This document shows positions 23,692-32,874 of a DNA stretch of 64,000 nucleotides, in pieces (the first letter of the stretch is position 1; each line of letters begins with the position of its first letter). The stretch covers positions 982,002-1,046,001 of the forward strand of contig NZ_JACHEF010000001.1 of NCBI RefSeq assembly GCF_014207355.1, in the 5' to 3' direction. Origin of the DNA: Mesorhizobium sangaii. Lineage in GTDB: Bacteria; Pseudomonadota; Alphaproteobacteria; Rhizobiales; Rhizobiaceae. The notes beneath the pieces were generated by a model, which was not told where the DNA came from, searched no databases, and saw only the letters and a program-made list of their open reading frames with translations. The translations under genes and the position numbers were made by a program.

Positions 23692-23847
23692 TAATCTCCC
23701 TCCTTGAGGGGAGATGTGCCGAAGGCGACAGAGGGGGTCGCCTCCGCTGACGCGACGCCTCGTGTAACCAGGAAGATGAGGTCGGCGCTTGACGCGCGGC
23801 TACCCCCTCTGGCCTGCCGGCCATCTCCCCCTCGAGGGGGGAGATTA
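23692..23847. repeat. 156-bp MITE-like inverted-repeat element
   Basis: The ends are imperfect inverted repeats: TAATCTCCCTCCTTGAGG on the left, and on the right CCTCGAGGGGGGAGATTA. The inner AGAGGGGGTCGCC / ACCCCCTCT arms form a long hairpin. There is no coding potential, and it lies between rnhB and the F0 operon terminator. The pattern fits a rhizobial intergenic mosaic element. Confidence 0.75.
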
Positions 23848-23883
23848 GCCGCTCAGCCGTTTCGCCAATGGGTTTTCCACAAC

Positions 23884-23917
23884 AAAAAAGCCGCCAGGTT
23901 TCCCGGGCGGCTTTTTT
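23884..23917 (-). terminator. Terminator of the F0 ATP synthase operon
   Basis: A 12-bp perfect stem (AAAAAAGCCGCC, 23884-23895, with GGCGGCTTTTTT, 23906-23917) has a 10-nt loop. On the minus strand it ends in a run of T, 20 nt after the atpF stop at 23937. It could also stop transcripts coming from rnhB. Confidence 0.9.
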
Positions 23918-23936
23918 CTTACTCGATGTTACAGGC

Positions 23937-24428
23937 TCAGTTGAGCTTGGACTTCACATCCGCAAGCGATGCCTTGAAGAGGTCGGCGCCGGCCTTGGCG
24001 TCCATCTTGCCGGCGAGCAGCGCACGCGCGGCCTCGACGGCGATGTCGACGGCGCTGGCGCGGACTTCGCTGATGGCGTCGCGCTCGGCCTGACCGATCT
24101 TCTGTTCGGCAAGCGCGGTGCGCCTGGCGACATAATCCTCGGTCTTCTTGTGCGCTTCCGCTGCAAGCATGTCGGCTTCGCGCTTGGCGGCCGCAACGAT
24201 GTCTGCGGCCTCCTTCTCGGCTTCCTTGCGCTTGCGCTGGTACTGGCCGAGCAGTTGCTGGGCCTCCTCGCGCAGCCGGCGCGCTTCATCCAGCTCGTTG
24301 CTGATCCTGGCGGCGCGGGCGTCGAGCGCCTTGGCGATCATGCCAGGCACCTTGATGTAGACGGCAACGCCGAGGAAGATGATGAGGGCTATCGTTGCCC
24401 AGAGCGTCGCGAGAGATGTGTAATCCAT
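23937..24428 (-). CDS. atpF: F0F1 ATP synthase subunit b
   Basis: The 163-residue subunit has one N-terminal membrane helix (residues about 8-26, LWATIALIIFLGVAVYI), then a long charged helix (ARRLREEAQQLLGQYQRKRKEAEKEA) that forms the peripheral stalk. It follows the b' gene by 10 bp. Having both b and b' is typical of alphaproteobacteria and photosynthetic organisms, in which the stator is a heterodimer. The operon ends here with a strong terminator. Confidence 0.94.
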   Translation of the reverse strand: MDYTSLATLWATIALIIFLGVAVYIKVPGMIAKALDARAARISNELDEARRLREEAQQLLGQYQRKRKEAEKEAADIVAAAKREADMLAAEAHKKTEDYVARRTALAEQKIGQAERDAISEVRASAVDIAVEAARALLAGKMDAKAGADLFKASLADVKSKLN

Positions 24429-24438
24429 GATGCGCTCC

Positions 24439-25038
24439 TCACCGGGCCACGGATTTGACCGCGGCCGCGATCTCGGCCTTGCTGGCCTTGCCGCCGACCA
24501 GTGCCTCGACGATCGCCGAAGCGGTGTCCTCGGCGATGCTGCCGACTTCCCTCATGGCATTGGCCTTGATGGAAGAAATGCGGGCTTCGGCCTCGCCAAG
24601 CTTCTCGTCGAGAGCTGCCTCGACTTTCTTGCGTGCGGTCTCGGCTTCGGCCTTGGCTGCATCGCTGGCCTGCTGGCCGATCGCGTTGGCCTTGGTCTTG
24701 GCTTCCGCCAGTTCCTGCTCGTAGGCAGCAACGGCAGCGTCGGCCTCGCCCTTCAACTTGCTCGCCTGGTCGAGGTCCTGCGTGATGCGGTCGTTGCGGA
24801 CCTCGATGATGCCCCCGACTCGCGGCATCACGACCCGCTTCAGGAAGAGGTAGAACAGCCCGAAAGTGATCGCCAGCCACAGAAGCTGCGACGGGAACGT
24901 CGCAGGATCGAATGGCGGAAACGTGCCGTGCGCTTCGGCAGGCACGCTGGTGCCGGAATGCGTGTCGCCTTCCGTCGCAGCGTGGCTGGTGTCGGCTGCA
25001 GGTGCGGACTCTTGCGCGAAGGCAGATGTCACGAACAT
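24439..25038 (-). CDS. F0F1 ATP synthase subunit b'
   Basis: The 199-residue protein has a poorly conserved acidic/His N-terminus with a signal-like start (MFVTSAFAQESAPAADT), a membrane helix (LLWLAITFGLFYLFL, residues about 52-68), and a long coiled stalk (DRITQDLDQASKLKGEADAA). The layout and the PPFDPATFPSQLLWLAITFG segment identify b' (often called atpG or atpF2). It lies between atpE and atpF and pairs with subunit b in the peripheral stalk. Confidence 0.92.
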   Translation of the reverse strand: MFVTSAFAQESAPAADTSHAATEGDTHSGTSVPAEAHGTFPPFDPATFPSQLLWLAITFGLFYLFLKRVVMPRVGGIIEVRNDRITQDLDQASKLKGEADAAVAAYEQELAEAKTKANAIGQQASDAAKAEAETARKKVEAALDEKLGEAEARISSIKANAMREVGSIAEDTASAIVEALVGGKASKAEIAAAVKSVAR

Positions 25039-25105
25039 GGACTATCCCCGAAATTCAGGCCTGCCGCTCGCGCGGCCGGCCTGTCCAATCTTCCCAACGC
25101 TTAGC

Positions 25106-25330
25106 TCAGCCGAACAGGGCCAGAAGCGCGATGAGAAGCGAGAAAATGCCCAGAGCTTCGGTCACGGCGAAGCCGAAGATCAGACGGCCGAACTGGCCAT
25201 CAGCAGCCGACGGGTTGCGCAGAGCGCCCGCCAGGTAGCTGCCGAAGATGTTGCCGAGGCCAATGCCCGCGCCACCCATGCCCAGGCAAGCGATGCCGGC
25301 GCCGATGTACTTTGCTGCTTCTGCGTCCAT
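25106..25330 (-). CDS. atpE: F0F1 ATP synthase subunit c (proteolipid)
   Basis: The 74-residue hairpin has helix 1 rich in glycine ([20 protein letters not shown]), a polar loop RNPSA, and helix 2 with the proton-carrying carboxylate Glu58 in [12 protein letters not shown]. Its multimeric ring rotates during proton flow. The normal size and spacing within the operon leave little doubt. It lies 83 bp after atpB and is followed by b' after 67 bp. Confidence 0.97.
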   Translation of the reverse strand: MDAEAAKYIGAGIACLGMGGAGIGLGNIFGSYLAGALRNPSAADGQFGRLIFGFAVTEALGIFSLLIALLALFG

Positions 25331-25413
25331 TTGTTCAACTCCTTTGGATCTAAAATTCCGTTGCGATTCTATCCAGCGCCAATGTTGGAAACTCTTGGGC
25401 CGGAAACTCTTGA

Positions 25414-26172
25414 TCAGTGCCCGGGGTGCAGCGCGTCGTTGAGGTACATGCAGGTCAACACGGCAAAGACGTAGGCCTGCAGGAAAGCGACCAGCAGTTC
25501 CAGCGCCGTCAGCGCCACCGCCATTGCCAGCGGCAGGACCGAGCCCGCCACGCCGACCGCGCCCAGCGCGCTCAGGCTGACGACAAATCCAGAAAACACC
25601 TTCAGGGTGATGTGGCCGGCGAGCATGTTGGCGAACAGACGAACCGAGAGGCTGACCGGGCGCGACACGAAGGAGATCACCTCGATCAGCACCACCAGCG
25701 GCAGCAGGAACACCGGCACGCCATGCGGCACGAACAGCTTCAGGAAGCCCAGACCGTGCTTCATGAAACCGTAGACGACCACAGTTCCGATCACCAAAGC
25801 CGCGAGGCCGAAGGTGACGATGATATGGCTGGTGACGGTGAAGAAATAAGGGAACAGGCCAAGCAGATTGGCGACCAGCACGAACATGAACAGCGAGAAC
25901 ACGAACGGGAAGAACTTCATGCCCTGCGTGCCGGCGGCATCGCGCAACATGTTGCCGACGAACTCATAGGCCATCTCGGAGACCGACTGAAGCCGGCCGG
26001 GAACCAGGCTGCGGCTCGAGGTGGTGAGAAACAGAAATGCCGCCGCAACGACCACGGTTGCGACCATGAACAGCGCCGAATTGGTGAAAGACAGGTCGTA
26101 GCCGCCGATCTCGATCGGTATCAGCTTGTTGATATGGAACTGGTGGATCGGATCGACCTTGTCAGCTGCCAC
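25414..26172 (-). CDS. atpB: F0F1 ATP synthase subunit a
   Basis: I choose GTG at 26170-26172 because the GGGG of GACGGGGTTTGAAC sits 7 nt upstream; a TTG six bases earlier is too close to it. The product (252 residues) begins with DPIHQF, typical of subunit a. It has five or six membrane helices, and the essential Arg in [15 protein letters not shown] faces the c ring. The C-terminal helix [16 protein letters not shown] is also characteristic. The subunit provides the two proton half-channels. Confidence 0.95.
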   Translation of the reverse strand: MAADKVDPIHQFHINKLIPIEIGGYDLSFTNSALFMVATVVVAAAFLFLTTSSRSLVPGRLQSVSEMAYEFVGNMLRDAAGTQGMKFFPFVFSLFMFVLVANLLGLFPYFFTVTSHIIVTFGLAALVIGTVVVYGFMKHGLGFLKLFVPHGVPVFLLPLVVLIEVISFVSRPVSLSVRLFANMLAGHITLKVFSGFVVSLSALGAVGVAGSVLPLAMAVALTALELLVAFLQAYVFAVLTCMYLNDALHPGH

Positions 26173-26231
26173 GTTCAAACCCCGTCAATGCCGCGTACGG
26201 CCTCGTTACCATTACCACACATGAAGCGCGG

Positions 26232-26639
26232 TCATTTCCTGTCGTCTTGGTCACGGCGCGATTTATCGCCCTGTCCGAATTCTGCCACAACGCCCGCGGA
26301 ACGCATGACATTGAGCACGCCGGCGCCAAAGCCCAGCAGCAGAAACACGATCAGACCCCATGGCGATGTCCCCGCCAGACGGTCGATGATCCAGCCGATG
26401 CCGGCACCCACCACCACCCCGGCGATGAACTCGCTGGAGAGTTTGAGCGCCTGGCCGTAACCGGCCACACTGCCCGCTTTCGCGTCGTCTTTCCCCTCGA
26501 GCCGGTCCGGCCGCCTTGTCGCAAGCGATGCTTCAAGTTCACGCCGGCGGCGCTCAAGATCGTCGTCGCGGATTTCGGTTTCATGCTGCTTGCCGCGGCC
26601 GGTTTCTCCGGTTCCGTCTGGCCTGTTTTTATCGGCCAT
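26232..26639 (-). CDS. atpI: ATP synthase protein I
   Basis: The first gene of the F0 operon encodes a 135-residue protein with a charged N-terminal region (ELEASLATRRPDRLEGKDD). Two membrane helices follow (FIAGVVVGAGIGWIIDRLAG and SPWGLIVFLLLGFGAGVLN) and then a polar tail. AtpI assists assembly of the c ring. The motif SSEFIAGVVVGAGIGW is typical of alphaproteobacterial members. It is followed by atpB after 59 bp; a sigma-70-type promoter precedes it. Confidence 0.92.
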   Translation of the reverse strand: MADKNRPDGTGETGRGKQHETEIRDDDLERRRRELEASLATRRPDRLEGKDDAKAGSVAGYGQALKLSSEFIAGVVVGAGIGWIIDRLAGTSPWGLIVFLLLGFGAGVLNVMRSAGVVAEFGQGDKSRRDQDDRK

Positions 26640-26697
26640 CGCAACCCCCCTGCCCGGTCAGACCGTCACCGTCCGTCCGCTTCTAAAGTCGCCGGCA

Positions 26698-26725
26698 ACA
26701 TAGTTAGAGGGTTTGCGCCAGTCAA
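26698..26725 (-). promoter_or_regulatory. Probable housekeeping promoter of the F0 operon
   Basis: On the minus strand TTGACT (26725-26720) is separated by 16 bp from CTATGT (26703-26698), matching the alphaproteobacterial CTTGAC-N17-CTATRT form. It lies 59 bp upstream of the atpI ATG. Confidence 0.65.
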
Positions 26726-26894
26726 GCCACGGGCGGAAGTTCATTGTCATGTATTTTTGTCAACAAAATCAATTTGTTATAAAGGTGCGACATCGTGCCC
26801 GCCACGACAACGGGGATGCGTTGCACGAATCCCCCCGGCGTTGGCTGTTCGATCGACTGCGCGCAGCGCGAAAAGATCGGCGATTGTCCGGCGC

Positions 26895-28079
26895 TCAGCT
26901 CCAGCCGCCGCCATAGGTGCGGTAGAAGATATGCAGGCCGATCTTGGTCATCTTCTGCATCGTGCGCGCCCAGCCGGGATGGACATATTGGGCGTAGTAA
27001 TGGGTCGACGATCCGACCTCCGGGATGAATATCTTGCCGGCGGTGACGGCCATGGCGATATCCTGCGCGGTCTTGTAGGCGACGGGACTGTCGATGCGCT
27101 TCCGCCTGCCGTCGCAAGCGAAGGAGAACTGGCAGCGGTTGAACCAGCTGTCGTTCTGGTAGACGACGCCGCAGATCGAATTCGGATAGGCCGGGTTGCG
27201 GACGCGATTGAGGATGACCTGGGCGACGGCGGCCTGGCCGCGCACGGATTCGCTTCGCGCCTCGAAATAGATGCCGTTGGCAAGGCATGCCTGCTCCTTC
27301 TTGGAGAAGACACTCGCCGGCAGCGGGTTCTGGATCCACGAGTGGTCGCCCTTGGCCATCGGCGGGATGAAGCGGCCATCATTGGGCTGCTCGTCCTGAA
27401 GCAGGGCTTCGAAGGGCGACGCCTTGGCATAGTCGGGCTCGGCCTGCGCATAGGCGGTCGCCAGCACATCCGGATGGTCATTGTTGACCAGCGCGGCAAG
27501 CATGGCCGGCACGCCGGGATCGGGCTTCTTGTCCTCACGCGCATGGAACGCCGCGGCGATCTGGATTTCCTTGCCTTTGATCTGCGGTTTGGCGAAAGCC
27601 ATCTTCAGGCCGCTGTCCATGCTGGGCCGCAGCAAGGAGGAGGTGCGCTCGAAGATCGAGCCGGCATTGAAATTCTTCGGCGGCGCGACGGGAGAAATCT
27701 GGACGATGCGGCCTTTCTTGTCGGCGCGCACGATGCGATCCTCGTCGGGCGTGCCGCTTACCTTGCCGCCCTTGCCACGAAACGACACGTTGCCTACGCC
27801 GGCCAGATAGACGCCCGATCCGGAGATGGAGCCGGTGACGTCGGAATCGACAAAGGGCATCTCGGCCGCATGGGTCGAGCCGGCGACGGATTTCTCGACA
27901 TAGGAATTCCAGCGGGTGTTCGACGCTTCGAGGCCGGAGACAAAGCTGGTTATGTCCTGGTAGGCGGCGACGGTCGGAAAGCCGATCCAGATGCCGAGAC
28001 CGATGACGAACGGGGTCAAAAAGCCACGTTTTCTCTCACCGGCGGCGGCCGCAAGCCGCTTCAACACACGTCGATGCAC
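26895..28079 (-). CDS. SleB/CwlJ-family cell wall hydrolase
   Basis: The start is GTG at 28077-28079, with GGAGAGAG 5 nt upstream. Of the 394 residues, the N-terminus is basic with one membrane helix (FLTPFVIGLGIWIGFPTVAAY), making this an envelope-anchored protein. The C-terminal domain (from about residue 265) has GIYFEARSESVRGQAAVAQV with the catalytic Glu, VILNRVRNP, CQFSFACDG and HYYAQYVHPGW. This is the hydrolase_2 domain of spore cortex hydrolases, which in non-sporeformers probably remodels peptidoglycan during growth. Confidence 0.9.
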   Translation of the reverse strand: MHRRVLKRLAAAAGERKRGFLTPFVIGLGIWIGFPTVAAYQDITSFVSGLEASNTRWNSYVEKSVAGSTHAAEMPFVDSDVTGSISGSGVYLAGVGNVSFRGKGGKVSGTPDEDRIVRADKKGRIVQISPVAPPKNFNAGSIFERTSSLLRPSMDSGLKMAFAKPQIKGKEIQIAAAFHAREDKKPDPGVPAMLAALVNNDHPDVLATAYAQAEPDYAKASPFEALLQDEQPNDGRFIPPMAKGDHSWIQNPLPASVFSKKEQACLANGIYFEARSESVRGQAAVAQVILNRVRNPAYPNSICGVVYQNDSWFNRCQFSFACDGRRKRIDSPVAYKTAQDIAMAVTAGKIFIPEVGSSTHYYAQYVHPGWARTMQKMTKIGLHIFYRTYGGGWS

Positions 28080-28199
28080 GGAACTCTCTCCAGGAACGCG
28101 ACTGACCCCACTGGAGAGCAAAATGATGCATTAACCTTGATGGGACGTTAACAGCTTCGATCGGGTTTTCTCAGTCGGCTCAAGGTCGTGGTTGCGAAG

Positions 28200-29507
28200 T
28201 CAGGCCGGCCGCAGGAAGATAGGCCGGGCGATCAGCGCGCAGATGGCGGCCGACAACCAGACGCCCGTCCACGATCCGACAACCAGAAGCCCAGGGATGG
28301 CGATCGGCACCAGGAAGAAGGCGACGAAGACAAAGCTGTTGGCCAGACCGAGCGCCGTCCCGGCATTGCTGGCGCCGGCAAGCGTGGCAATATCGGTGTA
28401 GGCAACGCCGTGCCATGCTGAAACACAGATACCGGCGACGACCAGGACGGCAACGATCGTTGTCGCAAGTACCGGCTGCCAGCCGGGAATGGTGGCCATG
28501 GCAAACACGAGCAGTGCAAGGGTGGCGAAGGCGGCTGCGCTGAGCCTGCTGAAAAAGCGCAGGAACGAGCGGCGATTGCCGTGTCGGTCGGTGAAGCGGC
28601 CGCTCCAGACGCGCATGACCATGGCGCCGATCTGCACGGCTGCCAGGCTGGCGCTGATCACTGCCGTTCCCATGCCGGCGAAATCATGCAGGAAGACGGA
28701 GGCGAAGGTGAGCACCGCCACTTGCGGAACGCAGAGCAGGCCGATGGCCATTGCGATGCGCCAGACGTCCGGATTGCGCAGCGGTGTGGGGCCGGCCGAC
28801 ACCATGGCGTCGCTGGCGGACGTCGCCTCTTGGCCGATTGGCGGCTGGTGCAACCAGCGCCACGCGAAAAGCGCCGTGACGGCGGAGAATGCGGCCAGCA
28901 GGCCGTAGACCGCTGCAAAGCCATGTGCCGAGGCGAGCGACGGCAGGACAAGCGCGCCGAGCCCGCCGCCGAGCGGCACCGCAGTCTGCCTGATGCTCAT
29001 GGCGAAGCCACGCTCGCCTTCACGGAACCAGGCCATGATGGCGCGGCCGCTCGAGCCGTTGACGCTGCCGCCAAGCAAGCCCGTGACAAGCAACACGGCG
29101 GCCAGAAGCGCAACCCCGGGGAGGTGTACCGGCGACGGCACGACCAGCAATGCCATGAGAAGCAGCCAGGCCGCGGTGGCGCCGAGTCCGGTGAGCAGCA
29201 CGCGGCGATCGCCCCAGCGATCGGTGAGCAATCCCCATGGCAGTTCGCTCAGCGCCACACCCAGGCCGAGCAGACCGAGAACCAGCCCGAGCTGGCCATT
29301 GCCGAGCTGGTAGCCGGAGCGCAAGAAGACCGCCGTCGCCGGGATGCCGGAGAACGTCGCGGAAAAACTGGCATTGGCGGCAACGCCGATGCCCAGCACC
29401 TTCCAGCGATGATTGGAGCGAACCGTCGCAGCACCAGCGGCGGCTGCGCCAGCTTGTTGCCGAGGCCTGCCCTGGCTGCATTTCAAATCCGTAGCGACGA
29501 GCGACAT
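28200..29507 (-). CDS. Major facilitator superfamily transporter
   Basis: The 435-residue protein has 12 predicted membrane helices. The MFS motif A is seen as LLTDRWGDRRVLL between helices 2 and 3, and a related SGRFTDRHGNRRSFLRF between helices 8 and 9. The N-terminal 30 residues (Gln/Ala-rich) are unusually long before helix 1. The substrate is unknown. It is divergent from the LysR gene at 29631, which probably controls it. Confidence 0.88.
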   Translation of the reverse strand: MSLVATDLKCSQGRPRQQAGAAAAGAATVRSNHRWKVLGIGVAANASFSATFSGIPATAVFLRSGYQLGNGQLGLVLGLLGLGVALSELPWGLLTDRWGDRRVLLTGLGATAAWLLLMALLVVPSPVHLPGVALLAAVLLVTGLLGGSVNGSSGRAIMAWFREGERGFAMSIRQTAVPLGGGLGALVLPSLASAHGFAAVYGLLAAFSAVTALFAWRWLHQPPIGQEATSASDAMVSAGPTPLRNPDVWRIAMAIGLLCVPQVAVLTFASVFLHDFAGMGTAVISASLAAVQIGAMVMRVWSGRFTDRHGNRRSFLRFFSRLSAAAFATLALLVFAMATIPGWQPVLATTIVAVLVVAGICVSAWHGVAYTDIATLAGASNAGTALGLANSFVFVAFFLVPIAIPGLLVVGSWTGVWLSAAICALIARPIFLRPA

Positions 29508-29606
29508 GGCTGAGGTTCCCTTGATGGTCCAACCGCATCCGGACCTTGACGCCTCGTCTTTACCGCCATAGGTTCATGCCGAATATCGGGAAGTTTTTGA
29601 CCAATT

Positions 29607-29623
29607 ATCCTGAAAATCAGGAT
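29607..29623. promoter_or_regulatory. ATCCTGA-AAA-TCAGGAT inverted repeat in the MFS/LysR gap
   Basis: Perfect 7-bp arms with a 3-bp centre lie 8 bp before the LysR ATG and about 100 bp before the divergent MFS start. This is a plausible binding and autoregulation site for the LysR protein. Confidence 0.5.
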
Positions 29624-29630
29624 TATCTCC

Positions 29631-30554
29631 ATGCGACGCGTGACATTCGACCTCGACGTTCTCCGCAGTTTCGTCACCGGCATGGAGTTGGGCAGCTTCG
29701 CCAAGGCTGCCGACCGGCTTGGCCGGTCGACGTCGGCGGTCAGCGCGCAGTTGAAAAAACTGGAAGAGCAGGCGGCGACGCCGATCTTTCGTAAATCGGG
29801 ACGTGGCCTCGCCTTGACCGAAGCCGGCGAGACCATGCTCGGCTATGCGCGGCGGCTGATCGAGCTCAACGACGAGGCGGCATCCGCTATCCATGACGTC
29901 GAGCTGGAAGGCTGGGTCCGGCTTGGGCTGCAGGAGGATTTCGGCGAGGCGGTGCTGCCTGACGTGCTCGGGCGCTTCGCCCGCGCCCATCCCAAGGTCA
30001 AGATCGAAGCCAGGATCGCGCGCAGCTACGAACTTGCCGAGCGCGTCACCTCAGGCAATCTCGACATCGCGCTCGCCTGGCACAGCGGCGAGACGCTGCC
30101 CTACAGCGAGCACGTCGCCGACGTGCAGATGCGCTGGATCGGTCCGGCAAAGCGCATCGCGACCAGCCTGCGCAATGGCGAGCCGCTGCCGCTGGTGGCG
30201 CTCGAAGCACCCTGCCTTTTGCGCACGGTGGCAACCGAAACGCTCGACCGCGCCGGCCTGTCGTGGCGAATGGCCTTTTCCAGCCCAAGCCTTGGCGGCA
30301 TCTGGGCGGCTGTCGCGGCGGGACTGGGGCTGACGATCCGCACCGACATCGGCCTGCCGGCCAGCGTCAGCGCGATGACACCGGAGATCGCCGGGCTGCC
30401 GGCACTGCCCAAAATGACGTTGTTCCTGCACCGCAAGGACGCCGAACCCGAGCCCGTGGTAGCGCGCCTCGCCGAGATATTGCTGCAAGCGGCGCGGCAG
30501 GCGCTGCCCGATAATACGCGGACCAACGAAAACGGTTTGCGCGACGTGGCGTGA
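29631..30554 (+). CDS. LysR-family transcriptional regulator
   Basis: The 307-residue protein starts MRRVTFDLDVLRSFVTGMEL. Its winged helix is AADRLGRSTSAVSAQLKKLE (residues about 26-46), followed by the dimer helix and a substrate-binding-like effector domain with SLGGIWAAVAAGLGL. The HTH subgroup (FAKAADRLGRSTSAVSAQLK) is that of regulators next to MFS transporters. It is divergent from the transporter at 28200 and convergent with der. Confidence 0.88.
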   Translation: MRRVTFDLDVLRSFVTGMELGSFAKAADRLGRSTSAVSAQLKKLEEQAATPIFRKSGRGLALTEAGETMLGYARRLIELNDEAASAIHDVELEGWVRLGLQEDFGEAVLPDVLGRFARAHPKVKIEARIARSYELAERVTSGNLDIALAWHSGETLPYSEHVADVQMRWIGPAKRIATSLRNGEPLPLVALEAPCLLRTVATETLDRAGLSWRMAFSSPSLGGIWAAVAAGLGLTIRTDIGLPASVSAMTPEIAGLPALPKMTLFLHRKDAEPEPVVARLAEILLQAARQALPDNTRTNENGLRDVA

Positions 30555-30581
30555 TCGTGGCGCCAGGACGGGCAGCGATGC

Positions 30582-32021
30582 TCAGCTGCGTTTCTTGGCC
30601 CTGCCGGCGAACGGGTTGTCCGAGGTGCGCAGCGCAATGCGGATCGGTACGCCAGGCATATCGAAGGCTTCGCGCAGGCTGTTGGAGAGATAGCGGACAT
30701 AGGATTGCGGCATCGCATCCGGCCGCGAGCACTGGACGACGAAGCCCGGCGGCCGCGTCTTGGCCTGGGTGACGTATTTGACCTTCAGCCGGCGGCCGGC
30801 GACGGCAGGCGGCGGGTGATGTGCCAGGATGCTTTCCAGCCAGCGGTTGAGCTTGCCGGTCGAGACGCGGCTGTTCCACACCTTGTGGGTCGTCAGCACC
30901 GCATCCATCAGCTTGTCGAGGCCGCGCCCGGTTTCGGCCGAGACAGGCACCGCCTGGATGCCGCGCACCTGCGGCAGCAGCCGCTCGGTCTTCTCGCGCA
31001 GTTCCGCCAGAAGTTCCTGGGGATGGTCGATCAGGTCCCATTTGTTGAAGGCGATCACCGGCGCCCGCCCCTCGCGGATGATCAGGTCGGCGATCTGCAG
31101 ATCCTGCTTCTCGAAAGGAATGGTGGCGTCGAGCACGATGATAACGATCTCGGCAAATCGGATGGCGCGCAGGCCATCCTGCACCGACATCACTTCCAGC
31201 TTTTCGTGGATCCTGGCCTTGCGGCGCATGCCGGCCGTGTCGAACAGTTTCAGGCGGCGGCCATGCCAGTCCCAGTCGACGGAGATGGAATCGCGGGTGA
31301 TGCCGGCTTCCGGCCCGGTCAACAGCCGCTCCTCGCCGATCAGCGCGTTGATCAGCGTCGATTTGCCGGCATTCGGGCGGCCGACGACGGCGATGCGCAT
31401 CGGCTTGGTGTCGTCGTATGAAGGCACATCTTCCGCATCCGGGTCGACAATATCCTCGCCGATCAGCACCTCGCCGGCGACGACCTCTTCGCCTCCGCCG
31501 TCTTCTTCTTCACCAAAGGCGCGTGCCTCGCCAAGCGCGCCGATCACCGCGTCGCGCAGGTCGGGCATGCCCTGGCCGTGTTCGGCCGACACCGGGATCG
31601 GCTCACCGAGGCCGAGTTCCCAGGCCTCCAGCATGCCGCCCTGGGCGCCCTTCGCCTCGGCCTTGTTGGCGACCAGCACGACCGGCTTGCCCGACTTGCG
31701 CACGATCTCGGCGAAAGTCTTGTCATCGGGCATCAGGCCGGACTTGGCGTCGACCGTGAAGAAGATCAGGTCGGCCTCGCGGATGGCGATCTCGGTCTGC
31801 GCGCGCATGCGGCCGGGCAAGGTCGAGGCGGCGGCATCCTCGAAGCCGGCGGTGTCGATGACGTCGAAATGCAGGTCGTAAAGCTTCGCGGCATGAATGC
31901 GGCGATCGCGGGTGACGCCCGGCGTGTCGTCGACAAGCGCCAGCTTCCTTCCCACAAGCCGATTGAAAAGAGTCGATTTGCCGACGTTAGGTCTGCCGAT
32001 GATGGCGACTTTGAAGGTCAC
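30582..32021 (-). CDS. der: Ribosome biogenesis GTPase Der (EngA)
   Basis: This 479-residue tandem-GTPase protein has two G1 motifs ([16 protein letters not shown] near residue 8 and [16 protein letters not shown] near residue 215), two DTAG motifs (IDTAGFED and [10 protein letters not shown]), and the specificity motifs NKAE and NKWD. The C-terminal KH-like domain follows ([21 protein letters not shown]). Der matures the 50S subunit. Its ATG overlaps the stop of the preceding YfgM-like gene (ATGA). Confidence 0.97.
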   Translation of the reverse strand: MTFKVAIIGRPNVGKSTLFNRLVGRKLALVDDTPGVTRDRRIHAAKLYDLHFDVIDTAGFEDAAASTLPGRMRAQTEIAIREADLIFFTVDAKSGLMPDDKTFAEIVRKSGKPVVLVANKAEAKGAQGGMLEAWELGLGEPIPVSAEHGQGMPDLRDAVIGALGEARAFGEEEDGGGEEVVAGEVLIGEDIVDPDAEDVPSYDDTKPMRIAVVGRPNAGKSTLINALIGEERLLTGPEAGITRDSISVDWDWHGRRLKLFDTAGMRRKARIHEKLEVMSVQDGLRAIRFAEIVIIVLDATIPFEKQDLQIADLIIREGRAPVIAFNKWDLIDHPQELLAELREKTERLLPQVRGIQAVPVSAETGRGLDKLMDAVLTTHKVWNSRVSTGKLNRWLESILAHHPPPAVAGRRLKVKYVTQAKTRPPGFVVQCSRPDAMPQSYVRYLSNSLREAFDMPGVPIRIALRTSDNPFAGRAKKRS

Positions 32022-32683
32022 GACGCACTGCCCGACCCGCGGATCAGCTCGGACATCAAGGTTGCCCGCTCACGGGTGTTGCGCGGGGCGCCGTCATCGG
32101 CGGCAATCTGGTCGAACAGCTTCAGCGCGTCCTGGGTCTTGCCTTCCTTCCAGGCGGAAAGACCGAGCGCCTCACGCGCCGTGTGGCGCAGCGTGTTGGT
32201 GTCAGACGTAAGCGCCTCGACACGGCTGGAGACATCGGCGAACGAGCCATGATCGACAAGCAGGAGTGCTGCCCTGAGGCGGGCCATGTCGCGAATGCCC
32301 GAGGGAATGGCCGTATCGGCGGCGACATCGTCGAAATCCTTGACGGCGGCATCGACATCGCCCTTGCTGGCCTTGACGGTCGCGGCGCGCATGCGGGCGA
32401 GCAGCGGATAAGCGCCGTAGCCATCCTTCTCCAACTGGTCGAGAGCGGTCAGCGCTTCGTCGTTCTTGCCGTCATTGGCAAGCTTCAGCGCCTGCGAGAA
32501 CGCATCGCCGGAGCGGTTGGCGCGCGTCTCGTCCCAATAGCGATAGCCGACGAAGGCGGCGGTGCCGAGCACCACAAGGATCGCGAGGACAAGCAAGGCG
32601 GGACCGAAACGGTCCCATAGCTTCTGCGCCTGTTCGCGACGCATCTCGTCGTTGACTTCACGGATAAAACTGTCGTCGGACAT
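32018..32683 (-). CDS. YfgM-like membrane-anchored TPR protein
   Basis: The start is ATG at 32681-32683 (a TTG precedes it). The 221-residue protein has a short cytoplasmic segment ([18 protein letters not shown]), one membrane helix ([22 protein letters not shown]) and a periplasmic helical-repeat domain with TPR-like pairs. It belongs to the DUF2133/YfgM family, linked to the Sec translocon chaperone network in other bacteria. The classical neighbour is der, overlapping by 4 bp as here. Confidence 0.85.
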   Translation of the reverse strand: MSDDSFIREVNDEMRREQAQKLWDRFGPALLVLAILVVLGTAAFVGYRYWDETRANRSGDAFSQALKLANDGKNDEALTALDQLEKDGYGAYPLLARMRAATVKASKGDVDAAVKDFDDVAADTAIPSGIRDMARLRAALLLVDHGSFADVSSRVEALTSDTNTLRHTAREALGLSAWKEGKTQDALKLFDQIAADDGAPRNTRERATLMSELIRGSGSAS

Positions 32684-32874
32684 CAATCAAACCATTCCTG
32701 CCCTCTCGGGCCGTTGTCAGCCCGCGTTTTAGCGAAATTTTGTCGGCATGGAAGGGGTTCGACGGGAAAATCGCCCAATCCCAGGGCAGGCCGGCCAAAA
32801 GGCCAATCGCACCCGCGCCACATTTACGCGATAGCCGGCTTCCAGACATCCTCCGAGTTAAGATCAGATTGCCG

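Noticed and set aside
26247..28151. 634-codon plus-strand frame across atpI and the SleB-type gene
   Set aside because: It is antisense to two well-supported genes and has no domain.
28581..29513. 310-codon plus-strand frame rich in Arg, His and Asp
   Set aside because: It is antisense to the MFS gene, whose membrane helices and MFS motif are clear.
29597..29626. TTGACC/GATTAT as a promoter for the LysR gene
   Set aside because: Its transcription start would fall on or after the ATG at 29631. I keep only the inverted repeat as a possible operator.
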